The notes under the pieces were generated by a model. That model was not told the origin of the DNA and made no database searches. It worked only from the letters and a program-made list of their open reading frames with translations. Position numbers and translations under genes: made by a program. A DNA stretch of 64,000 nt from DAIDKA01 sp963708865 (GTDB lineage: Bacteria; Pseudomonadota; Gammaproteobacteria; Steroidobacterales; Steroidobacteraceae), in assembly GCA_963708865.1 (NCBI GenBank), contig CAVPUC010000009.1, forward strand, positions 62,001 through 126,000. The letters are read 5' to 3'. Positions 28,301 to 36,388 of the stretch are shown here, piece by piece; positions within the stretch are counted from its first letter, which is position 1, and every line of letters begins with the position of its first letter.

Positions 28301-29333
28301 GCAGTCCCGCGGGCATGCGCGGCACACTCGGGTCCTGGATCTGCGCGCGGACACTCAGGTCGCCCGCGTGGGCCTCAAGCGAGGCGCTCAACGCGCCGAT
28401 CCGCACGCCATCCGGAAGCGCGAGCGACACCAGCTTCACCTCGCCGGCCGCGCCAGCCGTCGCCAGTGTGCCGTGCCAGCTGCCCTGCACGTGCAGTTGC
28501 TGCCAGGCCAGGTCCGGGCGCGGCGCCATCGCCGGCGCATCGGCCGAGTATTGAAGGTCCGCGGAGCGATGCACCAGATCCACCGCCCCGGCGGCGAAGG
28601 CGTGCAGCGCGCCGACATCGGCGTGCAGATTGACGCGCTCGGCCTGGCGCGGCCCGGTGAGCTCGCCCGACACCTGCACCGCCCCGATGGCGGCCACACC
28701 GAGCAGGCCCGCGAGCGGACCGTGCGCGGGCTCGCGCAGATTGAAGGCGGCGTCCATTCGTTTTCGATCAAACGCAAGCTGCAACGCGTAGGTCCCCGTT
28801 CCATCGAGGCGTGTGGCGGCGAAAGCCATCTGCATGTCATCGAGGCTGCGCAGATGCGCGCTCGCGTGCAGCGTCACGGTCGCCGGCGCACCGCCGGCCA
28901 GTGCGGCGCTGAGATTGACGGTGTCGGCGGACAGATCGCGGGCATCGATGTCCGGGATGCGCGCCTGCCCCGGCTTGTGCGAGCTGGCGACCGGCAGACG
29001 GAACCAATCGATGTGCTGGACGTGGCCGGTGCCGATCGCAACGCGACGCTCCAGCAGCGCCAAAGGCCGCCAGGTCAGCTCAAGATTCTCGGCCCGTAGC
29101 CACAGACCTTGCGCATCGCTCAATTGCAGTTCGCGCAACGTCAGGTGGGCGGGCAGATCCCCGCCCAGGCCGATCAGTCGAACGTGGTTACTGGTGAGAT
29201 GAGCGACCAGTGACTCGATACGCTGCCGGCCCCACAGGGTGTTGCCGATTGTCAGCAGCGTCGCCCACAGCAGCAGGCCCATCGTGATGGGTACGGCGAT
29301 GACGATCAGCGCGATGCGTAAACTTCGGCGCAT
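25368..29333 (-). CDS. tamB: translocation and assembly module subunit TamB
   Basis: The 1321-residue envelope-spanning protein has an N-terminal signal anchor (residues 7-29), a very long beta-rich repetitive body of the AsmA/TamB class, and a C-terminal DUF490/TamB domain ending R-F-E-Y. The C-terminal region contains the family's L-x-A-R-L-L-F-G-E-S/K-x-x-x-Q-L-x-x-x-Q-A-A block. TamB forms a hydrophobic groove used in lipid transport and outer-membrane protein assembly. Its start overlaps the end of tamA, the usual order. Confidence 0.93.
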   Translation of the reverse strand: MRRSLRIALIVIAVPITMGLLLWATLLTIGNTLWGRQRIESLVAHLTSNHVRLIGLGGDLPAHLTLRELQLSDAQGLWLRAENLELTWRPLALLERRVAIGTGHVQHIDWFRLPVASSHKPGQARIPDIDARDLSADTVNLSAALAGGAPATVTLHASAHLRSLDDMQMAFAATRLDGTGTYALQLAFDRKRMDAAFNLREPAHGPLAGLLGVAAIGAVQVSGELTGPRQAERVNLHADVGALHAFAAGAVDLVHRSADLQYSADAPAMAPRPDLAWQQLHVQGSWHGTLATAGAAGEVKLVSLALPDGVRIGALSASLEAHAGDLSVRAQIQDPSVPRMPAGLLAGAPLMLDGSIQFEETTRPFQLHVSHPSFELRAKGLAAATRELDADLTVGNIANLMQSVPGGLTGPLRVHLAGQQKALALQLHATASGNLDSTQATLHPWLRGPESADIRASYAAGEWKLAPSTVANKALSVTLSGNLAAPKRADGPWTASGKTRLSLADLSLLLPALSGHADMRADVSGTTAALHLAGDGEAAVMMRNSAPGTVHASFDLADLPHAPHAQVKLSGQLAAQPLTLQADVVVLPGQSVHVRLPHADWQSLHAEGDITLAHDLDQSQGGLKWSFAKLGDLNQLLGQHLAGSLTGSLNLVAAGTGPAAGKTAQTNLQVSTNDLEIGALKVNGTLTGTGPLHALQLELAAQSQILGKPAQVQSQALLDIGKSALQLTAVNGEIRGVAVKLLQPATVDFAHGLSLAGLRASLADAVLTASGEIQPQLGLKAELTDATPGLIDAVLPGYLASGKLHGTLQVQGSLPHPVGEVKFTGTDLRAPGDAGSLPPVQLSATVNLATEGARIELRTSAGDSSHMTVDGTVPWSGPIAVTANGNIDLTRFNPLLESAGRRISGTLEVNAAVAGTLDVPTVKGAVQLHKGAVHDYRHGFDLTEIEGNLEGTQKELRITALTAHAAAGTISATGTLGVLEGGWPVDMRFTARAAQPFTSSIVTGSVNADLTLQGTLLHELTLAGTVFVNRATVEIPSSFPPNVAILNVHRPGEKPVINPTPSGPVVNMKVAVNAPRQILVKGRGLDAELGGTVQIGGTARAPTVDGGFDLQRGLFTLASARLTFSAGRVSFAGSDVTGKIDPTLDFTASTQALDTTVTLHITGVADAPQFELTSVPQLPQDEILARLLFGESAGQLTAIQAAQLGAALVTLTGAGSGLNPLVELQKRLGLDRLAVGSNDSAVPGSTQNTGATIEAGRYVTSRIFVDLKQNTTGSTQLQVDVDLTNKLKLQTQVGTGTATVQGTTPDNDPGSSVGLSYRFEY

Positions 29334-31330
29334 CAGAATGCCTGTCCCAGGCCGATATACACTTCCAAGAGATCATCGCCACGCGCCTTGCGCTCCACCC
29401 GACTCTCCAGGGGCAGCGCAATATCCAGTCGCAGCGCCCCGATGGGCGTGTAATAGCGGATACCCGCGCCGGCGCCGAATTGATACGCGCCACTGAAGGG
29501 CGTCGCCTGCTGGCCGATCCGTCCGCCATCGGCGAATACCGCAAAGCCGTAGTTGCGCCCGATCCGCTGTCGCAGCTCCACGCTCGCGGCATCCACCGAG
29601 ACCCCTCCTTGTGGCTCCGGGGTGGTGCTGCCGGGGAGTGGGGCGAACTGCGGGCCCACCGCCTGGAAGCGGTAGCCGCGGATTGTACCGCTGCCGCCTG
29701 CGTAAAAACGCTGATCCGGCGGCAGATCGATGACGCCGGCGCCCTGTGCGTAACCATACAGGCCACGCACCGCCACCACACTGCGGCCAGACCCGGAAGC
29801 GAGCAATTTATCCAAGTCCAGGTAAGCCGAAGCGCGAATCTGCGTGATGATGAACGTGGCGTCCGGCGGTCCCAGCGACAGGGTGGGAGCGACCGTCACC
29901 GCAACCCGCATTCCATGGGTAGGATCCGGCAGCGGTGAATCAAGGCCGGTGGAGTCGAAGCGCAGCGTCATGGGGAACGCGAACAGTGTGTAATAGAAGG
30001 GCTCCTCGGGATTGCGATTCGGAAAAAATATCGCCTCCTCCGGCTGCACGATTTTATCCTCGGTGGTGGTGGCGCCGACGCTCACCGTCCAGGCCTTGGA
30101 CAGGTTGCGGGTCAGCGTGACGCCGGCCGTTTCCGCGGTCTGATCATAGGCGATCAGCGACTGTTTGATCGCCTCGAGCGCGATCTGCAGCGTCTGCGCA
30201 GGATGCAGGAATTCCGGGACGATGACCTTGGCGCTAGTGTCATAACCGGTGCCGTTGGTGGCACTGCCGTTCAGATTGATCACCGAGGCGGAGAGCACCA
30301 GTTGCTCAGCACTGCCCAACAGATTGCGATCCGTCCAGCTGATGCTGGCGCGGCCGCCGAGGTCGCTGGAATAACCGGCGCTCGGATTGACCTCGTGACG
30401 TTTGCTTTCAGTGACCCGGAAGGTCACGGGTACCTCGCCGTTAGCGTCCGCCGCCGGGGCAACCTTGACCGCCACCGAACCAAACACGCCCATGGCGAGG
30501 AGGTTACTGCGCGCCCGGTCCAGCGCCTGGGCGCTGTAGGGATCACCGGCACGCAGGTGCAGCCGTGACAAAACCGAGGAGAGTTTGGTGCGCTCAAGAC
30601 CCGTCACGCTGATGGCGCCGAAGCGCGCCACGGCTCCCGTCTGCACGTGAAAGGTCACCTCCAGCTCGCGCGAGTCCGGAAGCTCATAGGCCTCGGGGTC
30701 ATCCACTTTGGCAAACGCATACCCTTGATCCTGGAGCGCCGTGAGCAGCCGGGTGCCAGCATTTAGAACGTCCGCCCCGATCGCCGGTTGACCGGTGCGC
30801 AGCTTCAGCAGCCCGTGCATGCTCTCAGGCAGATCCCCCGTGATGCTGATTTTGCCCAGGTGATACAGGGGGCCGGGGATGAACGACACCACCACGATGG
30901 CGTCGGTTTTGGCCGGCAAGGACGCCAATTTGTCGGCCAGGTCGGCGCTGACTAAGGGCTCGCCATCGATGGTGGCCGTTACCGCGCTTTGATAGTAGCC
31001 GAAGCTCTCCAGCACTTGCTTCAGCCGGACCGTATCGCCGCGCGCCCGCAGGATCAGACCCACGGGACTGACCGGCGCCGATTTGCGCAGCGTCACCAGG
31101 TCCGAGCTCGCCGACATGGTGTTTTCGATGTCTTTGGCGACCGTGCCTGCCAGGCGCACCCGATAGGTTTGCGGGTCGGCGCCCCATGCCACGGGCGCAA
31201 GGCACATGGCGCCTAGGGCGAGCCACCCGCCAAGGACTGCGACGCCACGAATCGTGGGGGTCAGATGAGCGCCTTGACGGCGGCCTGGATACCCGGCGGA
31301 TCCAGACCCTGGTATCCCATTTGCTGCCAC
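29333..31330 (-). CDS. tamA: outer-membrane assembly protein TamA
   Basis: TamA is a BamA/Omp85-family barrel with N-terminal POTRA domains that partners TamB. POTRA-like units span about residues 60-290. The C-terminal 16-strand barrel includes F-Y-A-G-G-S-G-T-I-R-G-Y-R/F, the Omp85 lid-lock R-G-Y/F motif, near residues 535-547, and ends G-L-G-Q-A-F. A signal peptide lies near residues 28-50. The ATG at 31330 lies 70 bp inside the transketolase gene; a CTG at 31266 overlapping its TGA would fit the local coupling style, so the start is uncertain. Confidence 0.9.
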   Translation of the reverse strand: MAANGIPGSGSAGYPGRRQGAHLTPTIRGVAVLGGWLALGAMCLAPVAWGADPQTYRVRLAGTVAKDIENTMSASSDLVTLRKSAPVSPVGLILRARGDTVRLKQVLESFGYYQSAVTATIDGEPLVSADLADKLASLPAKTDAIVVVSFIPGPLYHLGKISITGDLPESMHGLLKLRTGQPAIGADVLNAGTRLLTALQDQGYAFAKVDDPEAYELPDSRELEVTFHVQTGAVARFGAISVTGLERTKLSSVLSRLHLRAGDPYSAQALDRARSNLLAMGVFGSVAVKVAPAADANGEVPVTFRVTESKRHEVNPSAGYSSDLGGRASISWTDRNLLGSAEQLVLSASVINLNGSATNGTGYDTSAKVIVPEFLHPAQTLQIALEAIKQSLIAYDQTAETAGVTLTRNLSKAWTVSVGATTTEDKIVQPEEAIFFPNRNPEEPFYYTLFAFPMTLRFDSTGLDSPLPDPTHGMRVAVTVAPTLSLGPPDATFIITQIRASAYLDLDKLLASGSGRSVVAVRGLYGYAQGAGVIDLPPDQRFYAGGSGTIRGYRFQAVGPQFAPLPGSTTPEPQGGVSVDAASVELRQRIGRNYGFAVFADGGRIGQQATPFSGAYQFGAGAGIRYYTPIGALRLDIALPLESRVERKARGDDLLEVYIGLGQAF

Positions 31331-33174
31331 AAGCCGCCAACACCTTCGCGATGGACACCGACATGGTTGTAACGCCCCTTGAAGCCAGCCTGCAACAGCA
31401 GACTGCCGAAGCGGCTGCCCAGACCGGTCCTGACGTTCCAGCCCTCGGCGACCAGGACGAAGGGCGCGGCGGCGAGCCGCTTCATCATTGTCTCGTCCAC
31501 GACATTCAGCGTCGCCTTGTTGATGAGACCCACCTTGACGCCCTGCTCCTGCAAAGTGATCACGGCATCGAGCGCTCGATAGACGGTTTCACCCATCGCC
31601 ACGATGTAGCCGCCACCGACCGGCGCCTCGCGCACCACCGTATCCGCCAACGGATCAAAGGCCTTGCCGGCATACAGCGGCTGGCCATTTTCGTCCAGAA
31701 TGTCGGGCACGGGCGCGCGCGTGCTGAACAGGAAGCGCAGCCCCGGGTCGTTGAAGATGCGCTTCACGCAGGCGGCGAACTGGTGCTGGTCGGCGGGGAA
31801 GTACAGCCGCGTCGTATACGGCCCGTGGTGCGGCTCGAGACCCCCGTCAGCCAGCATGCTGTTGATGCCGAAATGACAGGTGTTGTCCGCCATGTCGTCC
31901 ACGCCGCTGTGGCTGTAGTGCGCCAGCACATTCGAGAAATTCAGGCGCGCCATGGTGATCTCGCTCAGCGCCATCTCGAGGAATGCGCTGAAGGTCGCAT
32001 AGATGCCCTGCTTGCCTTCGCTCGAGCCGAAACCGGCCGCCGCGGAGAAGTTGCCGCGCTCCATGATGCCGCCGCGCACGAACACCTCGGGATGCGCCTT
32101 GCGGATGTGATTCAGCCCGCACGAGCCCTCAAGATCGTTATCGAACACGCGCACGGTGGCGATGCGTTGCTCGGGTGCAATGCCATCGAGAATGCCGTTG
32201 ATGATCTTGCCGAAGTCATCGCGGTTCTTGCCGACACCGCTCGAACCTTTGTAGGTGAGCGGCGACTTGTCGGGGACGGCCGCCTTGATCAAGGCAATCG
32301 CCGCCTCATAGCCGCCGCGCTGCTGCAGGTACTTGATGGCGATGTCGGCCTTGAGCACCTCGTGGGCATGGGCGCTGCCCTCGGCTCCGGCAATGCCGGG
32401 CGCCATGGGACGCTTGATGATCAGCGCATGCGGTCGCGCATCGCTGAAGGCGCGGCACAGATCCACGTACAGGGCGTCCAGATCCTCGCCCATGGTGGTT
32501 TCCGCAGTCAGGCCGTAACCATTGAGCGTGCGCGACAGATCGTAGCCCGGCAGGTATTCCTGCGGGTGCCCGGCGATGGTGACGTTGTTGTCGTCCACCA
32601 GCACCTTGATGTTCAACCCCTGGGCGACCGCGAGTCGCGCGGCCTCCGCGTCATCGCCTTCCATCTGACTGCCGTCCGAACCCAGCAGCACCACGGCCTT
32701 GCCGGGGTTTGCCATGGCGACGCCATTGCAGAATGCCCACAGGTGGCCCAGGCGTCCGGAGCTGAATTCCACACCCGGCGTCAGCGACTTCTCCGGATGG
32801 CCCGGCAGTCCCGCGTTGAACTCGCGATAGTGAAGCAGACGCTCGGCGGGCATATGCCCGTCGATCACCGACAGCAGGTATTGAGTCGCCACGCGATGCC
32901 CGGCCTCGTCATACATCACCGGGACGATGGGCGCGCCGTTGGCGATGAAGGCGCGAACGATCGCGACCTCGGGCACCGTGTCGTAGGCGCCCCCGGTGTG
33001 CCCGGACAAGCCGCGCGCCCCGGCCAAAGCGGTGAAGAAGACGATGGTGTCGCGCATCAACTGGATGTTGTGGCGCAGCGCATCGCGCTGCGCATCGCTC
33101 AGGGTCGCGACAGCCGGATCGAGCTTCAGCGGCAGCAGCTTGCCCAGGTCGATGGGAAAAGTTTCAGTGGTCAT
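31261..33174 (-). CDS. transketolase-family thiamine diphosphate enzyme
   Basis: The 637-residue protein has the transketolase layout. The N-terminal ThDP-binding part carries G-S-D-G-S-Q-M-E-G-D-D and then D-D-N-N about 25 residues later. The central pyrimidine domain contains F-D-N-D-L-E-G-S and G-x-x-E-R-G-N-F-type sequence (M-E-R-G-N-F-S-A-A-A-G-F). A C-terminal domain follows. It would move two-carbon ketol units between sugar phosphates. It differs from the classical TktA in the substrate region, so another acceptor cannot be excluded. It is upstream of tamA on the same strand. Confidence 0.85.
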   Translation of the reverse strand: MTTETFPIDLGKLLPLKLDPAVATLSDAQRDALRHNIQLMRDTIVFFTALAGARGLSGHTGGAYDTVPEVAIVRAFIANGAPIVPVMYDEAGHRVATQYLLSVIDGHMPAERLLHYREFNAGLPGHPEKSLTPGVEFSSGRLGHLWAFCNGVAMANPGKAVVLLGSDGSQMEGDDAEAARLAVAQGLNIKVLVDDNNVTIAGHPQEYLPGYDLSRTLNGYGLTAETTMGEDLDALYVDLCRAFSDARPHALIIKRPMAPGIAGAEGSAHAHEVLKADIAIKYLQQRGGYEAAIALIKAAVPDKSPLTYKGSSGVGKNRDDFGKIINGILDGIAPEQRIATVRVFDNDLEGSCGLNHIRKAHPEVFVRGGIMERGNFSAAAGFGSSEGKQGIYATFSAFLEMALSEITMARLNFSNVLAHYSHSGVDDMADNTCHFGINSMLADGGLEPHHGPYTTRLYFPADQHQFAACVKRIFNDPGLRFLFSTRAPVPDILDENGQPLYAGKAFDPLADTVVREAPVGGGYIVAMGETVYRALDAVITLQEQGVKVGLINKATLNVVDETMMKRLAAAPFVLVAEGWNVRTGLGSRFGSLLLQAGFKGRYNHVGVHREGVGGLWQQMGYQGLDPPGIQAAVKALI

Positions 33175-33346
33175 GATTGCATTGTCATCAGCAAAAATTG
33201 GAAGGGTTCAAGGTGATCCAAGCATAACCCACGCGGGGGCAGCGCGTTGGCGTGCGCCCGCCTGTGCCAGAGCGGCATGAAAGTCTTGAAACTCAAGTCA
33301 GCGGCCGTCCTGATCAGCTGCAGGAACTTCTCGGCGGGGGCGTCGG

Positions 33347-34504
33347 TCAATGGCGCGGCAACGGCGCATCGCGGGGCCACAGCACCCACAGGCTGGCCTG
33401 GGCGCGCAGCGTACCGGCGAGGCCCGCGGCCTCATCCCCGATACCGCAGAACAGATCAGCCCGCGGGGCGCCGCTGATCGCCCCGCCCGTGTCCTGCGCG
33501 ACCACGAGGCGCTGCAGGTTCACATCACCCCCGGCGGCCACGTATACGGGTGTGCCCAGGGGAATAAACGCCGGATCGACCGCGATCGAGCGACCCGCCG
33601 TCAGCGCCACGCCCTGCGCGCCGCGCGGGCCGAGCGTCGGATCGCCCAAGGGCAGCTCTTGGAAAAACACCACGCTGGGGTTGGCGTTGAGGACTTCACG
33701 CAGCCGCTCCGGATGCGTGCTGAGCCAGCCCCTGATGCCCGGGATGTCGGCCTGCTCGACCGTCAAGGCGCCCTGGCTCACGAGATACCGGCCGATCGAG
33801 CGGTAGGGTTGTCCGTTCTGATTGGCATAGCCCAGGCGGATCACGCTGCCGTCATCGAGCTGGATGCGGCCGGAGCCTTGCACTTCGAGCAACAGGCCAT
33901 CGAGCGCGCTTTGAAGCCAGATGAGCTCGTGCCCCTGCAAGGCGGGGTCGGCCGCAAGTTCACTGCGCGCAAAGTAAGGCACCACGGTCTTGCCGACCAG
34001 GCGTCCGCGTACGCGCCGGTCCTTGAGCTCCGGAATGATCGCACTCAAGTCCACCGTCAGCAGATCCTCGGGCGGTGAGTACAGCGGCGTATCAAAGCCC
34101 GCCAGGTGTGTGCGCGAGCCGCGCAGCTGCGGCTCGTAGTACCCGGTGAGCAGACCGGTGGCCTGCGCGCCCGTCGCGCCGCTGGCCGCGCGGATCAGGC
34201 GTAGCGGGCGGAAATAAGCGGCAAAAAAATCGCGCACGGCGCGGTCCGTCACCGGATCCAGCTGCGCTGCGGCGGCACAGACTTCGTCCCACTCCGCATG
34301 AACGTGGACGCGACAGCTCGCCAGCATCGCCGGCCACGCCTGCGCTGGGGCGTCCGCCTCCCAGCCCGGCAGATCGTGCCAGCGGGCCGCGACATACTCG
34401 ACGCGGGGCACGCCCGCAGCGCTCAGGCGCCGCGGCACGCCATGACAGGCGGCGAGCAGCACCAACAGGCCGGCCAGCGCGAGCGCCGCAGCCTGCCGGA
34501 TCAT
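33347..34504 (-). CDS. mltA: membrane-bound lytic murein transglycosylase A
   Basis: The 385-residue lipoprotein cleaves peptidoglycan glycan strands to 1,6-anhydro products. The lipobox is L-L-A-A-C near residues 15-19. The MltA domain includes L-L-T-G-Y-Y-E-P near residues 123-130. The C-terminal 3D domain has V-A-Q-D-T-G-G-A-I with the catalytic Asp near residue 339, then R-A-D-L-F-C-G. The start overlaps the stop of the upstream CxxCH gene by 4 bp. The 172 bp between its stop-side neighbour (transketolase start) and this gene hold no clear gene. Confidence 0.93.
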   Translation of the reverse strand: MIRQAAALALAGLLVLLAACHGVPRRLSAAGVPRVEYVAARWHDLPGWEADAPAQAWPAMLASCRVHVHAEWDEVCAAAAQLDPVTDRAVRDFFAAYFRPLRLIRAASGATGAQATGLLTGYYEPQLRGSRTHLAGFDTPLYSPPEDLLTVDLSAIIPELKDRRVRGRLVGKTVVPYFARSELAADPALQGHELIWLQSALDGLLLEVQGSGRIQLDDGSVIRLGYANQNGQPYRSIGRYLVSQGALTVEQADIPGIRGWLSTHPERLREVLNANPSVVFFQELPLGDPTLGPRGAQGVALTAGRSIAVDPAFIPLGTPVYVAAGGDVNLQRLVVAQDTGGAISGAPRADLFCGIGDEAAGLAGTLRAQASLWVLWPRDAPLPRH

Positions 34505-35867
34505 TGCGCGCGGACCGGATGCCTTGCCAGGTACTGCGCGAAGGCCGGCTGGGTTGCGCTCAGGATCTCAAGCGTGTCGTGCCGATCGGCTGCCGTCATG
34601 AACGCATAGGTCTCTGACTTATCGCGACCCTGCAGCACCGCGGCGAACTTGCCGTACACATAGTCGCGGGCGTAATCGGGCAAGGCCGTGAACGACGGGG
34701 TGTACACGAGGTAGCTCAGCGGATAACGGAACAGCCGCGTGTGCAGATCAAAGTCACGCAGCGAGCGTCCCTGGCCATCCTTGATCGCCTGCTTCTGGAA
34801 CCAGGCATCGAAACCCAGAATTGCCGCGGATGGTGTCGGTGTAGGGCGCCGCATCGCCAAACATCATCGCCTTGGCCAGATCGTCCAGATAGCCGTGCAG
34901 TTCGGCGCGGGCCTTGGCCGGGAGCGATTCGGGCCGGTTCGCGGTTCGTGCCAGCGCCTGGCGCACTTCGAAGTTTGCCCGGGTGAGCAGGTCCTGCACG
35001 GTCACCTGGTGTTGCAGCACCAACAGCGCCACCACATCGCTCTTGTCGCTCAGATACGGGGTGGTGTCGAACAGACCCTGGAGCGTATCGATATTGACCC
35101 GGCGCACCTTGTCGAGCGTCACCAGCTGCTGCACGTTTGTCACCAGAATATTGCCGACGTGCACCTGTTTGCCGGTTTGGCCGGTGACGTACCAACCGCC
35201 CCAGCGAGATTCGAGGGGCGTCTCATCGGTCGTGAGGATGTTGTCCTCGTGGGTGAGCTGATCGCCATGGATGTTGACGTAGGAGGACATCAGCAGAAAC
35301 CGCGGTACGCCCCCGCCTGACAGTTCATAGGTGTCATGACAGGCCAGACAGGTCAGTGTTTCACGCTGCAGCTGGGGCGCGGGCACCGCACGGTTCGGCA
35401 GCACATAGAAGACCTGTCCGAGTTCACTGTCCATGGTGCCCAATTCCAGGTTCGCCGTGCCTTGCACGAAGCCTACATAGGTGTCGTCATCGAAATACAG
35501 GGCCCGCGGCGTTGCGGCACTGATGAAGCCGGTCTGAAAACTGGTCTTCGAGTACACCAGGGCCTGGGAACTCGCATCGATGTGCAGTGCCGCGAGCAGC
35601 GAATCCAGATAGCCGCGTGGCGCTGCGTAAGCTCAGCTTGATCTCGCCCGCCGCCAGGCGCTGCTGCAGACGCGCGATCGCGTTGTGGGTCGGGGTACGC
35701 CCGTAGTGCATGACCGGATATTCGCGGTCGTACGGCAGCTTGGTGGGCGGCGCCTGCGCAAAGGGATTCGGCGCTGCCGCGTCGGGGCTGGCCTGCCCCG
35801 TTGCGGCGCCGGCGGCGCTGAGCGCGAGGCCGAACAGCAAAGCGGCGAGCGCCAGGTGCTGTTTCAT
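34501..35867 (-). CDS. secreted single-haem (CxxCH) protein, two frameshifts
   Basis: A signal peptide (residues 1-21) precedes P-V-M-H-Y-G-R-T-P-T-H-N and a long conserved body with one haem motif, T-C-L-A-C-H. Two extra bases disrupt the frame. One near 35629 restores K-L-S-Y-A-A-P-R-G-Y-L-D when removed. One near 34832 restores T-I-R-A-I-L-G-F-D-A-W-F. The repaired protein has 454 residues. I recall similar uncharacterised proteins that share the M-H-Y-G-x-T-P start, but I know no function. Haem attachment would depend on the ccm system encoded in this window. The stop overlaps mltA. Confidence 0.7.
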
Positions 35868-35870
35868 GGC

Positions 35871-36305
35871 CTAAGACTCCTGCACGGCAGTCAGGGTCTT
35901 GCGGAACAACCTCGCGGCGACATAGCACCCCAGGATCATGCCCACGCCGAAGGCCGGCAGTACCCCGTGAGGCAAACGCAGCGGCTGGCCCATCGAAAGC
36001 TCCCGACCCGCGACACCCAGGCCCGCCGCGGCGAAGGCGAAACCGACCATGTGGAAAAACTGCATCGGATCGCGCAGCGTCAGCGGATTGCGCCGCCATG
36101 AGGGGAAGTGCCAGACCGGCTGGTTGCGCGGATTGAGGCGCTGCGCCCACACCACCACCGGCACGGCGATCACCCCGTACGCGAGCATCCCCGCCAGCAG
36201 CAGCGGTGTCACGGGACGTGCCGGCAGCCAGTTATCGCCGCTCAACCAGCCCTCGGTAGCCGCGAGCACCACCACCACCACACGCACGATCACCCACTTG
36301 TTCAT
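35871..36305 (-). CDS. small integral membrane protein
   Basis: The 144-residue protein has four hydrophobic segments (about residues 4-17, 33-53, 83-100, 115-135). It is unfamiliar to me. It precedes the CxxCH protein gene by 3 nt on the same strand, so the two are probably co-transcribed, and it may anchor or serve that protein. The promoter would lie in the short divergent gap before the M16 peptidase gene. Confidence 0.6.
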   Translation of the reverse strand: MNKWVIVRVVVVVLAATEGWLSGDNWLPARPVTPLLLAGMLAYGVIAVPVVVWAQRLNPRNQPVWHFPSWRRNPLTLRDPMQFFHMVGFAFAAAGLGVAGRELSMGQPLRLPHGVLPAFGVGMILGCYVAARLFRKTLTAVQES

Positions 36306-36388
36306 GGCCTAAGGATAATCGACCCCTCATGGTTTGTCCGTTGGCGGTCGAGTATCCTTGCGGCGAAATTGCCGTCCTGAGGTTTGCC

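Noticed and set aside
31186..33216. 676-residue open frame on the plus strand
   Set aside because: It lies entirely antisense to the transketolase and TamA genes, is very rich in His, Arg and Gln, and has no known motif. It arises from GC-rich coding on the other strand.
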